A stretch of 64,000 bases of DNA from Catenulispora sp. MAP5-51 (GTDB lineage: Bacteria; Actinomycetota; Actinomycetes; Streptomycetales; Catenulisporaceae): NCBI RefSeq assembly GCF_041261205.1, contig NZ_JBGCCH010000004.1, forward strand, positions 1-64,000. Direction: 5' to 3'. The position numbers and the translations under genes were made by a program. Below, piece by piece: positions 16,690 to 25,291 of the stretch (the first letter of the stretch is position 1; every line of letters starts with the position of its first letter). The notes below the pieces were generated by a model. It did no database searches and had not been told where the DNA came from. It worked only from the letters and a program-made list of their open reading frames with translations.

Positions 16690-17594
16690 GACGCCCCCGG
16701 CACCTTCCGGACCGCCGCCCGCAGGGACAGGCCGCGGTCGTGCCACATCATCCCGGTGGCCGCGCCCAGGGTGATCACCACTCCGATCGCGATGAAGAAC
16801 GACATGAGGTCGAACACCACCCCGATCGGCCCGTACTGCCGGTCGGAGCCGGTCACCATGGTGGAGAACGTGAAATGGAAGACGACCAGCATGCCGATCC
16901 AGAACAGCCCGGTGGCGACGGCACAGGGCAGCAACCTGCGCCAGGCGACCTTCCCGCCCACCAGAAGCCACATCGTGAACCACCAGAAACCGATGAACCC
17001 GGGGACGGCGACGATCCACCACAGGACGGGCTGGCTTCTGGAGAAGCCGTGTCCCGTCACGGTGCCCAGGGCGCTCAAGCCCACGATCAGCGCGAGCCAG
17101 CCCAGCGCCGACAGCCTGTCCCACCTTCCCGGCTGTACTTGGAAGATCTTCCGGTACAGAGCCTGGACCGTGGTGGCCGCGGCGAGCCCGCCGAGGATGA
17201 AGAAGACCCACGACGTGCCGGTGACCGCCGCGGAGACGGCCGAGGAGGAGGCGAACAGGTGGCCGACGTCGGTGGCGGCCTGGTGGCTCAGGCCCAGCCG
17301 CAGCGCCAGCGTCGTCGTGGCCGAGCGCCCGGCCAGGGCGTCGGCGACGATCATGAACGGGACGGCGCACAGGAGGAACGTGGCGGCCAGCAGGATGGAC
17401 TCGTTCATGAAGTCCACCGCGCGCAGCCGGACCCACAGGTCCTCGGCCCAGGACCCGCGGAATTCGGCCTCGGCCCAGCGGGCGATGCGGGGACCTCGCC
17501 TGTCCTGCCCGGCCTGCCCGTCCTGTGTGGCGCTCCGTGCCTGGTCGACGTCGATGTCCCGCGACGCGCCCGCAGCGTGGTCAGTCGCCCGCAT
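16686..17594 (-). CDS. YihY/UPF0761-family membrane protein
   Basis: 302 residues. After a polar N-terminus of about 65 residues come six hydrophobic segments with the family pattern: the first around FLLCAVPFMIVADAL, a conserved loop ending in WVFFILGGLAAATTVQALYR (order as seen) and a last one near 265-285. The family was once called RNase BN but is a membrane protein of unknown transport or envelope role. First gene of a two-gene unit with the K+ channel, so an ion or osmotic function is a reasonable guess. Confidence 0.75.
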   Translation of the reverse strand: MRATDHAAGASRDIDVDQARSATQDGQAGQDRRGPRIARWAEAEFRGSWAEDLWVRLRAVDFMNESILLAATFLLCAVPFMIVADALAGRSATTTLALRLGLSHQAATDVGHLFASSSAVSAAVTGTSWVFFILGGLAAATTVQALYRKIFQVQPGRWDRLSALGWLALIVGLSALGTVTGHGFSRSQPVLWWIVAVPGFIGFWWFTMWLLVGGKVAWRRLLPCAVATGLFWIGMLVVFHFTFSTMVTGSDRQYGPIGVVFDLMSFFIAIGVVITLGAATGMMWHDRGLSLRAAVRKVPGAS

Positions 17595-17687
17595 CGTCCA
17601 CCTCCAGCAGGCCGCATGGGTGTCCGCCGGTCGCGCTCTTCACCAACGTCGCACGGAGGTCCTGGCCGCGATAGTGCTGAAAGTCCC

Positions 17688-18977
17688 TTATCGCTGCGCG
17701 GCGGTGCCGATGACCGCCACGCCGTTCGCGGTTCCCAGGAACAGCTTGTCCCCGACGGCGGCCGGCGCGGCGAAGTGCGGCAGCGCCCCGACGGCGATCT
17801 GCCGTGCGGCGTGGCCGGTGGCCGGATCGAGCGCGTACAGCATGCCGTTGTCGTAGTCCGTGGCCCAGACCAGGCCGTCGGCCAGTACCGGCTGGCCGTC
17901 GGCGTGCGCGGCGTGCCAAAGCGGCGTCGCCTGAGCCCCGATCCGGTAGGCGCGCGTGCCGTCCGCGCAGGGCAGGTACACCACGTCACCGTTCACCGCG
18001 GCCGCTCCGAACGGCGAGCACGCCTGGAACGCCGCACCGCCGCTGATGCCGCCCAGGTGCGCGGGGTCCAGCACATATCCCTGCCCTGATTTACCGGCGA
18101 TGATCACATGTCCGGCCGCCAGTACCGGGTTCATCGACCCCAGATCCAGGTCGGATCCGTTGTCCGAGGCCCAGGAGACCGGCGCGAAGAAGTCCACCCG
18201 TTTGGCGTTCACATCCAGGGCGACCACCGAGTCGGTGCCGTCATAGGGCTGGCCGGCTTGTACCGCGTTGCCGTTGCCGATCGAGAAGTACAGGCGGTCC
18301 GTGCCGATCGCCGCCGAGCCGGGGGCCCACATGCCGCCGCGTCCGCTGGAGGAGGCCTCGAACCAATTCACGGATCCCGAGGCGGTGTCCACCGATGCGA
18401 CCGCTCCGGTGTAGGTGCCGCAGTCCCCGAACAGGCCGCCGAAGGCCGCGAACACGTGGCCGTGCCACAGCGTCAGCGCCGAACGCTGTTGCAGGTAGGC
18501 GCGGTCGCCGACCGGGGGATCGACGGCGGTGTGCGAGACGACGTGTCCGTCCGCCGCGCTGAGTCCGTACAGCATGTGGTGCGCGCTCGCGTCCTCCGCG
18601 ACCACGTACACAAAATGGGAATCGGGATCGTAGGCGGGCGCGCCCGTGATGCCCAGGGGATTGATGTTCCCGCACGTATGCGGCCGAAACGGCTCGGCCA
18701 AGTGCTTGCTCCACATCACCGAACCGTTGGCCGGTGAGAGCGCGTAAACCGTGTCGTTCTCCGTCGCGGCGAACACCGCGGTGCCGCCGTCGGCGGGCTT
18801 TCCGTAGACCGGCCCGTCGAGTTTCACCGGGGAGACGGCGGTCGTGGACGGCTTCGGCGCGGCTGTGCTGTGCGCCGCACAGCCCGTCGTCGTCGCGGCC
18901 AGACCGAGGGCCAGCAGTGCTCCCGCGGCACGGGCGACGGACACGCCGTTGTGTCGTCGACTCCGAAAGGGCCTCAC
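17688..18977 (-). CDS. PQQ-type beta-propeller lipoprotein
   Basis: 429 residues. An N-terminal signal with a cysteine at about 33 (LGLAATTTGC) suggests lipidation, although the -3 residue is not ideal. The body is made of propeller blades with motifs such as VYALSPANGSVMW, LYGLSAADG, VASVDTASGSVNW, VVALDVNAK and LYALDPATGHA. The family resembles quinoprotein dehydrogenases but no heme site or PQQ-binding aspartate pair is evident, so a binding or scaffold role outside the membrane is more likely. It lies 22 bp after the end of ndgR on the same strand. Confidence 0.75.
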   Translation of the reverse strand: MRPFRSRRHNGVSVARAAGALLALGLAATTTGCAAHSTAAPKPSTTAVSPVKLDGPVYGKPADGGTAVFAATENDTVYALSPANGSVMWSKHLAEPFRPHTCGNINPLGITGAPAYDPDSHFVYVVAEDASAHHMLYGLSAADGHVVSHTAVDPPVGDRAYLQQRSALTLWHGHVFAAFGGLFGDCGTYTGAVASVDTASGSVNWFEASSSGRGGMWAPGSAAIGTDRLYFSIGNGNAVQAGQPYDGTDSVVALDVNAKRVDFFAPVSWASDNGSDLDLGSMNPVLAAGHVIIAGKSGQGYVLDPAHLGGISGGAAFQACSPFGAAAVNGDVVYLPCADGTRAYRIGAQATPLWHAAHADGQPVLADGLVWATDYDNGMLYALDPATGHAARQIAVGALPHFAAPAAVGDKLFLGTANGVAVIGTAAQR

Positions 18978-18999
18978 TCGTCCAGTGTGCCCCCAGTGT

Positions 19000-19716
19000 C
19001 TACGAGCCGCGCTTCACGGCTTCGCTGAGCCGGGCCGCGGCCTCCACCACCGACTGCGCGTGCAGCCGGCCGGGCTGGCGGGTCAGCCGCTCGATCGGGC
19101 CGGACACCGACACCGCGGCGATGACCCGGTTGTTGGGCCCGCGCACCGGTGCCGAGACCGACGCCACACCCTGCTCGCGCTCGGCCACCGACTGGGCCCA
19201 GCCGCGGCGGCGCACGCCGGCCAGCGTGGTCGCGGTGAACCGCGCGCCCTGCAGCCCGCGGTGCAGCCGGTCCGGCTCCTCCCAGGCCAGCAGGATCTGC
19301 GCCGCCGAGCCGGCGGTCATCGGCAGCGCCGAGCCGATCGGCACGGTGTCGCGCAGCCCCGACATCCGCTCCGCGGCGGCCACACAGACCCGCAGGTCGC
19401 CCTGGCGGCGGTAGAGCTGCGCGGACTCCCCGGTGTGGTCCCGCAGGGCCGCCAGGACCGGTCCGGCGGCGGCCAGGAGCCGGTCCTCGCCGGCCGCCGA
19501 GGCCAGTTCCTGCAGACGGGGGCCGAGGATGAAGCGGCCCTGCATGTCCCGGGATACGAGACGGTGATGCTCAAGGGCCACGGCCAGCCTGTGGGCGGTC
19601 GGGCGCGCCAATCCGGTGGCCGTGACCAGGCCCGCCAATGTGGTCGGGCCCGCTTCCAGGGCGCTGAGTACGACGGCGGCCTTGTCCAGGACGCCGACTC
19701 CGCTAGAGTTGTCCAT
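19000..19716 (-). CDS. ndgR: IclR-family regulator of leucine/amino-acid genes
   Basis: 238 residues. An N-terminal winged helix ([15 protein letters not shown], then [20 protein letters not shown]) and a C-terminal IclR ligand-binding domain ending in [11 protein letters not shown]. Divergent placement 128 bp from leuC is the hallmark of NdgR/AreB/LtbR, which control leuCD in actinobacteria. A palindrome 15 bp upstream of its start is the likely operator. The start lies 7 nt after a CAGAAT box, so the mRNA may be leaderless. Confidence 0.85.
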   Translation of the reverse strand: MDNSSGVGVLDKAAVVLSALEAGPTTLAGLVTATGLARPTAHRLAVALEHHRLVSRDMQGRFILGPRLQELASAAGEDRLLAAAGPVLAALRDHTGESAQLYRRQGDLRVCVAAAERMSGLRDTVPIGSALPMTAGSAAQILLAWEEPDRLHRGLQGARFTATTLAGVRRRGWAQSVAEREQGVASVSAPVRGPNNRVIAAVSVSGPIERLTRQPGRLHAQSVVEAAARLSEAVKRGS

Positions 19717-19730
19717 AGACCGAATTCTGC

Positions 19731-19749
19731 CGTCTCAGATCCCGAGACG
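19731..19749. promoter_or_regulatory. Candidate NdgR operator
   Basis: CGTCTC-AGATCCC-GAGACG, a perfect inverted repeat with 6-bp arms and 7-bp spacer in the ndgR/leuC intergenic region. Placement next to the ndgR -10 region suggests autoregulation and control of leuC. Inferred from symmetry and position. Confidence 0.5.
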
Positions 19750-19844
19750 CAAGGCGTTCGCCGCGAATGATCCAACACGCTGCGCCGCCGCCGGCCCCGA
19801 GAGCCCGACGACAGAGCCGACCGTAGTGGGAAGACAGGAGCGAC

Positions 19845-21251
19845 ATGTCCCACACCCTGGCCGAGAAGGTGTGGGCGGACCATGTGGTCCGCTCGGCCGA
19901 CGGCGAGCCCGACCTGCTCTACATCGACCTGCACCTGCTGCACGAGGTGACCTCGCCGCAGGCCTTCGACGGGCTCCGTCAGGCGAACAGGGCCGTGCGC
20001 CGCCCCGACCTCACCATCGCCACCGAGGACCACAACACCCCCACGCTGGAGATCGACAAGCCGATCGCCGACCCGGTGTCCCGGCTGCAGATCGAGACGC
20101 TGCGCAAGAACTGCGCCGACTTCGGGGTGCGCATCCACTCCCTGGGCGACGCCCAGCAGGGCATCGTGCACGTCGTCGGGCCGCAGCTGGGCCTGACCCA
20201 GCCCGGCATGACCGTGGTGTGCGGCGACTCGCACACCTCCACCCACGGCGCCTTCGGCGCGCTGGCCTTCGGCATCGGCACCAGCGAGGTCGAGCACGTG
20301 CTGGCCACGCAGACGCTGCCGCTCAAGCCGTTCAAGACGATGGCCGTCACGGTCACCGGCGAGCTGGCCGAGGGCGTCACGGCCAAGGACATCGTCCTCG
20401 CGGTCATCGCGAAGATCGGTACCGGCGGCGGCCAGGGCTACGTCCTGGAGTACCGCGGCGACGCCATCGAGAAGCTGTCGATGGAGGGCCGGATGACGGT
20501 CTGCAACATGTCCATCGAGGCCGGCGCCCGCGCCGGGATGATCGCCCCGGACGAGACCACGTTCGCCTACCTGAAGGGCCGTGCGCACGCGCCGCAGGGC
20601 GCCGACTGGGACGCCGCGGTCGAGTACTGGAAGACGCTGCGCACCGACGACGGCGCGGCCTTCGACGCCGAGGTCGTCATCGACGGCGACGCGCTGACCC
20701 CGTACGTCACCTGGGGCACCAACCCCGGCCAGGGCCTGCCGCTGTCGGCCTCGGTGCCGGACCCGGAGACCGACTTCGCCGCGGAGACCGACAAGGTCGC
20801 GGCCCGCAAGGCGTTGGAGTACATGGGCCTGGAGGCCGGCACGCCGCTGCGCGAGATCAAGGTGGACACGGTCTTCCTCGGCTCGTGCACCAACGGCCGC
20901 CTGGAGGACCTGCGCGCCGCCGCCGCCGTCATCAAGGGCCGCAAGGTCGCCGAGGGCGTGCGGATGCTGGTGGTGCCCGGTTCGGCGCGGGTGCGGCTGG
21001 AGGCCGAGGCCGAGGGCCTGCACGAGGTGTTCACCGAGGCCGGCGCCGAGTGGCGGTTCGCCGGCTGCTCGATGTGCCTGGGCATGAACCCCGACCAGCT
21101 GGCCCCCGGCGAGCGCTCGGCGTCCACGTCCAACCGCAACTTCGAGGGGCGCCAGGGCAAGGGCGGACGCACCCACCTGGTGTCGCCGCTGGTGGCCGCC
21201 GCCACCGCTGTCCGGGGCACGCTGTCGTCCCCGTCGGACCTGGCCGCCTGA
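19845..21251 (+). CDS. leuC: 3-isopropylmalate dehydratase large subunit
   Basis: 468 residues with a ribosome site AGGAG just upstream. Isomerises 2- to 3-isopropylmalate in leucine synthesis together with LeuD. The [4Fe-4S] ligands are visible in GSCTNGR and in CSMCLGMN, and [15 protein letters not shown] and EDHNTPT are family signatures. Normal length. LeuD follows after 20 bp with its own AGGAGG site, so the two form an operon. Confidence 0.97.
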   Translation: MSHTLAEKVWADHVVRSADGEPDLLYIDLHLLHEVTSPQAFDGLRQANRAVRRPDLTIATEDHNTPTLEIDKPIADPVSRLQIETLRKNCADFGVRIHSLGDAQQGIVHVVGPQLGLTQPGMTVVCGDSHTSTHGAFGALAFGIGTSEVEHVLATQTLPLKPFKTMAVTVTGELAEGVTAKDIVLAVIAKIGTGGGQGYVLEYRGDAIEKLSMEGRMTVCNMSIEAGARAGMIAPDETTFAYLKGRAHAPQGADWDAAVEYWKTLRTDDGAAFDAEVVIDGDALTPYVTWGTNPGQGLPLSASVPDPETDFAAETDKVAARKALEYMGLEAGTPLREIKVDTVFLGSCTNGRLEDLRAAAAVIKGRKVAEGVRMLVVPGSARVRLEAEAEGLHEVFTEAGAEWRFAGCSMCLGMNPDQLAPGERSASTSNRNFEGRQGKGGRTHLVSPLVAAATAVRGTLSSPSDLAA

Positions 21252-21271
21252 GCCCGAGGAGGATTTCAGTC

Positions 21272-21871
21272 ATGGAGAAGTTCACGACGCACACCGGGCG
21301 CGCGCTGCCGCTGCGCCGCTCCAACGTCGACACCGACCAGATCATCCCGGCGGTGTACCTCAAGCGCATCACCCGCACCGGCTTCGAGGACGGGCTGTTC
21401 GCCGCCTGGCGCGCCGATCCGGAGTTCATCTTGAACCAGGAGCAGTACCAGGACGTGTCGGTGCTGGTCGCCGGCCCCGACTTCGGTACCGGCTCCTCGC
21501 GCGAGCACGCGGTGTGGGCGCTGAAGGACTACGGCTTCAAGGTGGTCCTGTCGGCCCGGTTCGCCGACATCTTCCGGGGCAACTCGGCCAAGGACGGCCT
21601 GCTGACCGCCGTGCTGAAGCAGGAGGACATCGAGATCCTGTGGAAGCTGGTGGAGGAGAACCCGGAGCTGGAGGTGACGGTCGACCTGCAGGCGCGCGAG
21701 GTGCGCGTCGAGGGCCACGTGTTCACCTTCGAGGTGGACGACTACACGCGCTGGCGCCTGCTGGAGGGGCTGGACGACATCAGCCTGACGCTGCGGCACG
21801 GCGAGGAGATCGACTCCTTCGAGCAGGAGCGTCCGCGGTTCAAGCCGAGGACGCTGCCGGCCGCGGTCTGA
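21272..21871 (+). CDS. leuD: 3-isopropylmalate dehydratase small subunit
   Basis: 199 residues from ATG 21272. The swivel domain of the LeuCD enzyme: [12 protein letters not shown] near the N-terminus and [11 protein letters not shown] around residue 70 are diagnostic. The start is set by GAGGAGG ten bases upstream. Confidence 0.97.
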   Translation: MEKFTTHTGRALPLRRSNVDTDQIIPAVYLKRITRTGFEDGLFAAWRADPEFILNQEQYQDVSVLVAGPDFGTGSSREHAVWALKDYGFKVVLSARFADIFRGNSAKDGLLTAVLKQEDIEILWKLVEENPELEVTVDLQAREVRVEGHVFTFEVDDYTRWRLLEGLDDISLTLRHGEEIDSFEQERPRFKPRTLPAAV

Positions 21872-21946
21872 GTTCCGCGGGTTCAGCTTGACCGCCGCCG
21901 CTTGATCAGTTTTCAGTTGGGCGGGGTCGAGGGGCACTATGGGTGG

Positions 21947-22231
21947 ATGCCACCGGACGTGCCCCTTCGGCCCCGCCCTTCTCGCTACGCGGCCTTCGCC
22001 ACGCGGCTGAAGGACGTCCACAAAGCGCTCGGGGATCCGCGCATCCCGGCGCAGCGGCGCGCCGAACTCACCAAACGGGTGCTCGCCATCACCGCTTTGT
22101 CGCGCCACGACGTGACCGTCGCGGCACACCGTTTGGAAGAGTTTTTCAGCGAACTCGCGATCCTGGCTCCGGGGGCCGTTTCCGCCCCCGAAGACATCCC
22201 TTTTGGGAAAAATACTGCGACACAAGGGTGA
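21947..22231 (+). CDS. Small conserved-position hypothetical protein
   Basis: 94 residues from ATG 21947. Basic and helical (YAAFATRLKDVHKALGDPRI, then RAELTKRVLAITALSRHD), with no membrane segment or cysteine. I do not recognise a domain. The slot between leuD and the HU gene is filled by a small protein in related actinomycetes, which supports it being real. Its 3' end falls into an AT-richer stretch that probably belongs to the hup promoter. Confidence 0.55.
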   Translation: MPPDVPLRPRPSRYAAFATRLKDVHKALGDPRIPAQRRAELTKRVLAITALSRHDVTVAAHRLEEFFSELAILAPGAVSAPEDIPFGKNTATQG

Positions 22232-22247
22232 TTTAACCCCTAGGTAT

Positions 22248-22277
22248 TTGATTCGCCCTCTGGCGCCACCATACGGT
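22248..22277 (+). promoter_or_regulatory. Candidate hup promoter
   Basis: TTGATT (22248-22253), an 18-bp spacer and TACGGT (22272-22277), in the most AT-rich part of this intergenic region. The predicted leader is about 80 nt. Confidence 0.45.
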
Positions 22278-22362
22278 GCGATTGGTTCTGATACGGAGCA
22301 AGCATGCGACGTACGGCCGAAATCAGAGCAAGACGTACCAACAGCCCTAAGGGTAGGTAGAC

Positions 22363-23076
22363 ATGAACAAGGCCCAGCTGATCGAGGCCGTCGCCGACAA
22401 GCTCCAGGCGTCCAAGAAGGACGCCGGGGACGCGGTCGACGCGGTTCTGGACGCGATCATCGCCACGGTGGCCTCGGGGACCAAGGTCTCCATCACCGGC
22501 TTCGGATCCTTCGAGAAGGTCAAGCGCCCGGCGCGCACCGCCCGCAACCCCCGCACCGGCGAGTCGGTGAAGGTCAAGGCCTCCTCGGCGCCGAAGTTCA
22601 AGGCGGGCCAGGGCTTCAAGGACATGGTCAACGGCGACAAGAAGGCCCCCGCGGCCGCCAAGGCCGCCGCCAAGAAGACCACCGCGAAGGCCACCGCCAA
22701 GAAGGCCGCCCCGGCCAAGAAGGCAGCGGTGAAGGCCACCGCCGCCAAGGCCGTCGCCAAGAAGGCCGCCCCGGCGAAGAAGACCGCGGTGAAGGCCACC
22801 GCCAAGAAGGCGGCCCCGGCCAAGAAGACCACCGCCGCCCGCAAGACCACCCCGGCGAAGAAGACCGCGGCGAAGAAGGCGACCGTGGTGAAGGCGGCGG
22901 CCAAGAAGGCCGCCACCGCCAAGAAGGCCCCGGCCAAGAAGGCCACCCCCGCGAAGAAGGCGGCGGCCCGGCCGGTCGCGAAGAAGGTCGCCAAGGCCCC
23001 GGCGAAGAAGGCCGCCCCGGCCAAGCGAACCACCGCCAAGAAGGCCCCGGCCAAGAAGACCGCCGCGAAGCGGTAG
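22363..23076 (+). CDS. hupS: HU-family nucleoid protein with histone H1-like tail
   Basis: 237 residues. Residues 1-92 are a complete HU fold (MNKAQLIEAVADKL, TGFGSFEKVKRPARTARNPR, which includes the DNA-bending arm). Residues 93-237 are a tail made of Lys-Ala-Ala-Pro units (AAPAKKTAVKATAKK type), as in actinobacterial HupS/HupB. It would compact DNA and bind it non-specifically. The tail is about 145 residues, long for the family, and its DNA is a run of near-repeats prone to length change. A strong terminator follows. Confidence 0.93.
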   Translation: MNKAQLIEAVADKLQASKKDAGDAVDAVLDAIIATVASGTKVSITGFGSFEKVKRPARTARNPRTGESVKVKASSAPKFKAGQGFKDMVNGDKKAPAAAKAAAKKTTAKATAKKAAPAKKAAVKATAAKAVAKKAAPAKKTAVKATAKKAAPAKKTTAARKTTPAKKTAAKKATVVKAAAKKAATAKKAPAKKATPAKKAAARPVAKKVAKAPAKKAAPAKRTTAKKAPAKKTAAKR

Positions 23077-23117
23077 TCACAGCAGGTACAGCAGAGTCAC
23101 AGCAGAGCCACAGCAGG
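23077..23117. repeat. Short CACAGCAG repeats after hup
   Basis: Three spaced copies of (T/C)CACAGCAG with an extra TACAGCAG lie just past the stop codon. Function unknown; the arrangement resembles the other short tandem repeats at gene ends in this window. Confidence 0.6.
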
Positions 23118-23153
23118 TGTCCGGCTGCCGGGACGCGGTCCCAGCGGTCTGAT

Positions 23154-23185
23154 ACGAGGCGGTGCCCGATCGGGCACCGCCTCGT
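23154..23185 (+). terminator. Terminator of hup
   Basis: A 14-bp perfect stem (23154-23167 with 23172-23185) with a 4-nt GATC loop. There is no T tract, which is common in actinomycete terminators. It faces the convergent small gene at 23345 and may act in both directions. Confidence 0.75.
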
Positions 23186-23344
23186 CGGGTTCGGGGCGGG
23201 TCCGGGGGCGGGTGGCTGCGGCGCGCCGGCCGGTTCTCCATCCGCCAGGCGGCTGATTTCGCCGGGCCGTGTCCTGCGGGCTGCCGGCCGATTCCGGAAT
23301 TCGTCGCGCGCGTTCGCCGGCGCCGGCGGGAGTCTGCCGAGCGC

Positions 23345-23563
23345 CTACTCCGGCAGCGGCAGCGTCACCAGCGTCACCGCCGTGACCTGCCCGTCCTCCA
23401 CACGCATCTTCACGCGCTGGCCGATCCGCAGCAGGCGCAAGGCCCCGGCGTCGAAGGCGGCGGCGCCGAAGGCGACCTCGGTGCCGTCGTCGAGCAGGAC
23501 GGTGCCGGTGCGGGTCGTGGGGTCGAAAACCCGGGCGGTGCCTTGGGTCTCTTTGCGCGTCAC
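23345..23563 (-). CDS. Cold-shock-like small OB-fold protein
   Basis: 72 residues from GTG 23563. GTARVFDPTTRTGTVLLDDG followed by VAFGAAAF and LRIGQRVKMRV reads as a five-stranded OB fold, like a cold-shock domain but without the aromatic RNP motifs, so nucleic-acid binding is uncertain. It lies seven bases after cofC/fbiD on the same strand and is probably cotranscribed with it. Confidence 0.65.
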   Translation of the reverse strand: MTRKETQGTARVFDPTTRTGTVLLDDGTEVAFGAAAFDAGALRLLRIGQRVKMRVEDGQVTAVTLVTLPLPE

Positions 23564-23570
23564 GCACTGT

Positions 23571-24281
23571 TTATACACCCGAGCACACCCGTTCCCGTGC
23601 GCCCCAGGCCGCTGTCGTGTGCGGGCCGACGCCCAGCAGGAGGGCGTCGGCGAGGTCGGCGGCGGTGTCCACGTCGCGTCGCAGTGAGCTGATGCGGTCC
23701 GGCGGAAGCTCCCTCGCGCCGCTGGCGGTGTGCGACGCGCGGGACGGGCCGCCGAAGCGGGGGTCCAGGTCCACGCCGGGCGGGGCGAAGAGCATCGTGG
23801 TGCCGATGTCGTGGGCGTCGGCGATGAAAGAGCGGGTTTCGCCGTCCATTTGTGCCAATGCGATATCCAACTCCGGACCGCGTAATGCCGGGAGATCGGC
23901 GGTGCACGCGGCGATACCCATTCCCGTTCCGAATTCCCGGCGGGCGCTCGCCGCTCCGAACAAGAATGCGGCATTCAATCCGGCGTCCGGTTCGTCGGGG
24001 ACGACGGTCGCGCCGATCGCCGTGAGGACCTCGGCCGCCCGCGGGTCGTCGCTCACCACGACGGCGTGGGCCACGTGCGCCGCCGACAGGGCGGCGGTCA
24101 CGGTGTCCGCCGCGAAGGCCAGCGCCAGCCGTTCGCGCAGCGGCGCCGGGACGCCGGGGCCGGCCAGGCGGGTCTTGGCGAGCCCCAGTCGTTTCACCGG
24201 CACCACCAGGCACCAGCTGGTGTTCCCTGCGGTGCGGACCGTGGCGTCCGCGCCGTGCTCGGAGAGGTCTGACCGGGGCAT
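23571..24281 (-). CDS. fbiD: 2-phospho-lactate/PEP guanylyltransferase (F420 biosynthesis)
   Basis: 236 residues of the CofC/FbiD family, a MobA-like nucleotidyltransferase fold. CLVVPVKRLGLAKTRL is the nucleotide-binding N-terminus; VVSDDP, ACTADLPAL and FIADAHDIGTTML are family motifs. It joins GMP from GTP to phosphoenolpyruvate (actinobacteria) or 2-phospholactate, giving the precursor of coenzyme F420. The start follows a CAGGAT box by 6 nt, so it may be leaderless. It is divergent from the acyltransferase gene. Confidence 0.88.
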   Translation of the reverse strand: MPRSDLSEHGADATVRTAGNTSWCLVVPVKRLGLAKTRLAGPGVPAPLRERLALAFAADTVTAALSAAHVAHAVVVSDDPRAAEVLTAIGATVVPDEPDAGLNAAFLFGAASARREFGTGMGIAACTADLPALRGPELDIALAQMDGETRSFIADAHDIGTTMLFAPPGVDLDPRFGGPSRASHTASGARELPPDRISSLRRDVDTAADLADALLLGVGPHTTAAWGARERVCSGV

Positions 24282-24355
24282 GGCTTGATCCTGTCATGCC
24301 GCGACGACGACCGGCGTACTTGTTCGGACGCCCCGCACTCGGGAACACTTGGGGG

Positions 24356-25291
24356 ATGTCCTCCAGCACCCCCTACCGGCCACCCAGGAAGCAGGGCGCG
24401 GCCTTCCGTTTCATCGTCGTGGTGATGGTGCCGCCGCTGCGCGTGCTGATGAAGCGGGACTGGCGCGGCGGCGAGAACATCCCGAGGACCGGCGGGGTGG
24501 TGATCGCGGCCAATCACATCTCGCACGTGGACGCGCTCGCCTTCGGGCATTACATCTACGGCAACGGCCGGGTCCCGCGCTTCCTGGCCAAGTCCGGGGT
24601 GTTCAAGAACAAGTTCGTCGGCCGGGTGCTGCGGGCGGCCAAGCAGATCCCGGTCTACCGGGACACCGCGGACGCGGCCAACGCGCTGCGCGACGCGATC
24701 GCCGCCGTGAGCGACGGCCAGGCGGTCGCGATGTACCCGGAGGGCACGATCTCGCGCGACCCGGCGCTGTGGCCCATGGCCGCCAAGAGCGGCGCCGCGC
24801 GCATCGCGCTGACCACCGGCTGCCCGGTGATCCCGGTGGCGCAGTGGGGGGCGCAGGAGATCCTGGCCTACCACGAGAAGAAGCCGCACCTGCTGCCGCG
24901 CAAGCGGATGATCATGCTGGCCGGACCGCCGGTGGACCTGGACGACCTGCGCGCTCTGCCGCAGAACGCCGACACGCTGCGCGAGGCGACCGACCGCATC
25001 ATGGACGCCATCACCGAGCTGCTGGCGAAGGTGCGCGGCGAGGAGCCGCCGGCCCGGCGCTTCGTGCCGGCCGACGAGGCGGACAATGACAATGAGGACG
25101 GCATCGAGAACGGGCTCGGGAACGGGCTCGGGAACGGCATTGGGACCGGTGCCGGGACCGGTGCCGGGATCGGTGGCCGCGGCACCGGAAACGGTACCGA
25201 GAACGACAACGGTGTCAGCGCGGCGGCCGATCGGACCGCGGCGCGGGGCGACGCCGAAGGCGACAGCGGAAAGCAGGTAGAGAGCGCATGA
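24356..25291 (+). CDS. 1-acyl-glycerol-3-phosphate acyltransferase (PlsC family)
   Basis: 311 residues from ATG 24356 (an in-frame ATG at 24296 would add 20 residues unlike the family N-terminus). The acyltransferase motif NHISHVDA gives the HX4D catalytic pair, and MYPEGTIS is the substrate-binding motif. It makes phosphatidic acid at the membrane. The last 70 residues are an Asn/Gly/Thr/Asp-rich low-complexity tail coded by tandem DNA repeats, not part of the enzyme fold. The stop overlaps the gpsA start (ATGA), so the two genes supplying phospholipid precursors are coupled. Confidence 0.88.
   Translation: MSSSTPYRPPRKQGAAFRFIVVVMVPPLRVLMKRDWRGGENIPRTGGVVIAANHISHVDALAFGHYIYGNGRVPRFLAKSGVFKNKFVGRVLRAAKQIPVYRDTADAANALRDAIAAVSDGQAVAMYPEGTISRDPALWPMAAKSGAARIALTTGCPVIPVAQWGAQEILAYHEKKPHLLPRKRMIMLAGPPVDLDDLRALPQNADTLREATDRIMDAITELLAKVRGEEPPARRFVPADEADNDNEDGIENGLGNGLGNGIGTGAGTGAGIGGRGTGNGTENDNGVSAAADRTAARGDAEGDSGKQVESA
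25103..25200. repeat. Coding 12-bp tandem repeats in the plsC tail
   Basis: Two exact copies of AACGGGCTCGGG at 25109-25132 and two of ACCGGTGCCGGG at 25145-25168, with degenerate copies on both sides. They encode the Gly/Asn/Thr-rich tail of the acyltransferase. Confidence 0.85.

Noticed and set aside
19750-19844. Leucine-codon attenuator leader before leuC.
   Set aside because: No short frame with consecutive Leu codons and no alternative hairpin pair; control by the adjacent IclR regulator is sufficient.
24296-24355. Longer N-terminus for the PlsC-family protein starting at ATG 24296.
   Set aside because: The extra 20 residues (Arg/Pro-rich) do not resemble family N-termini and overlap the likely promoter of the divergent fbiD gene.
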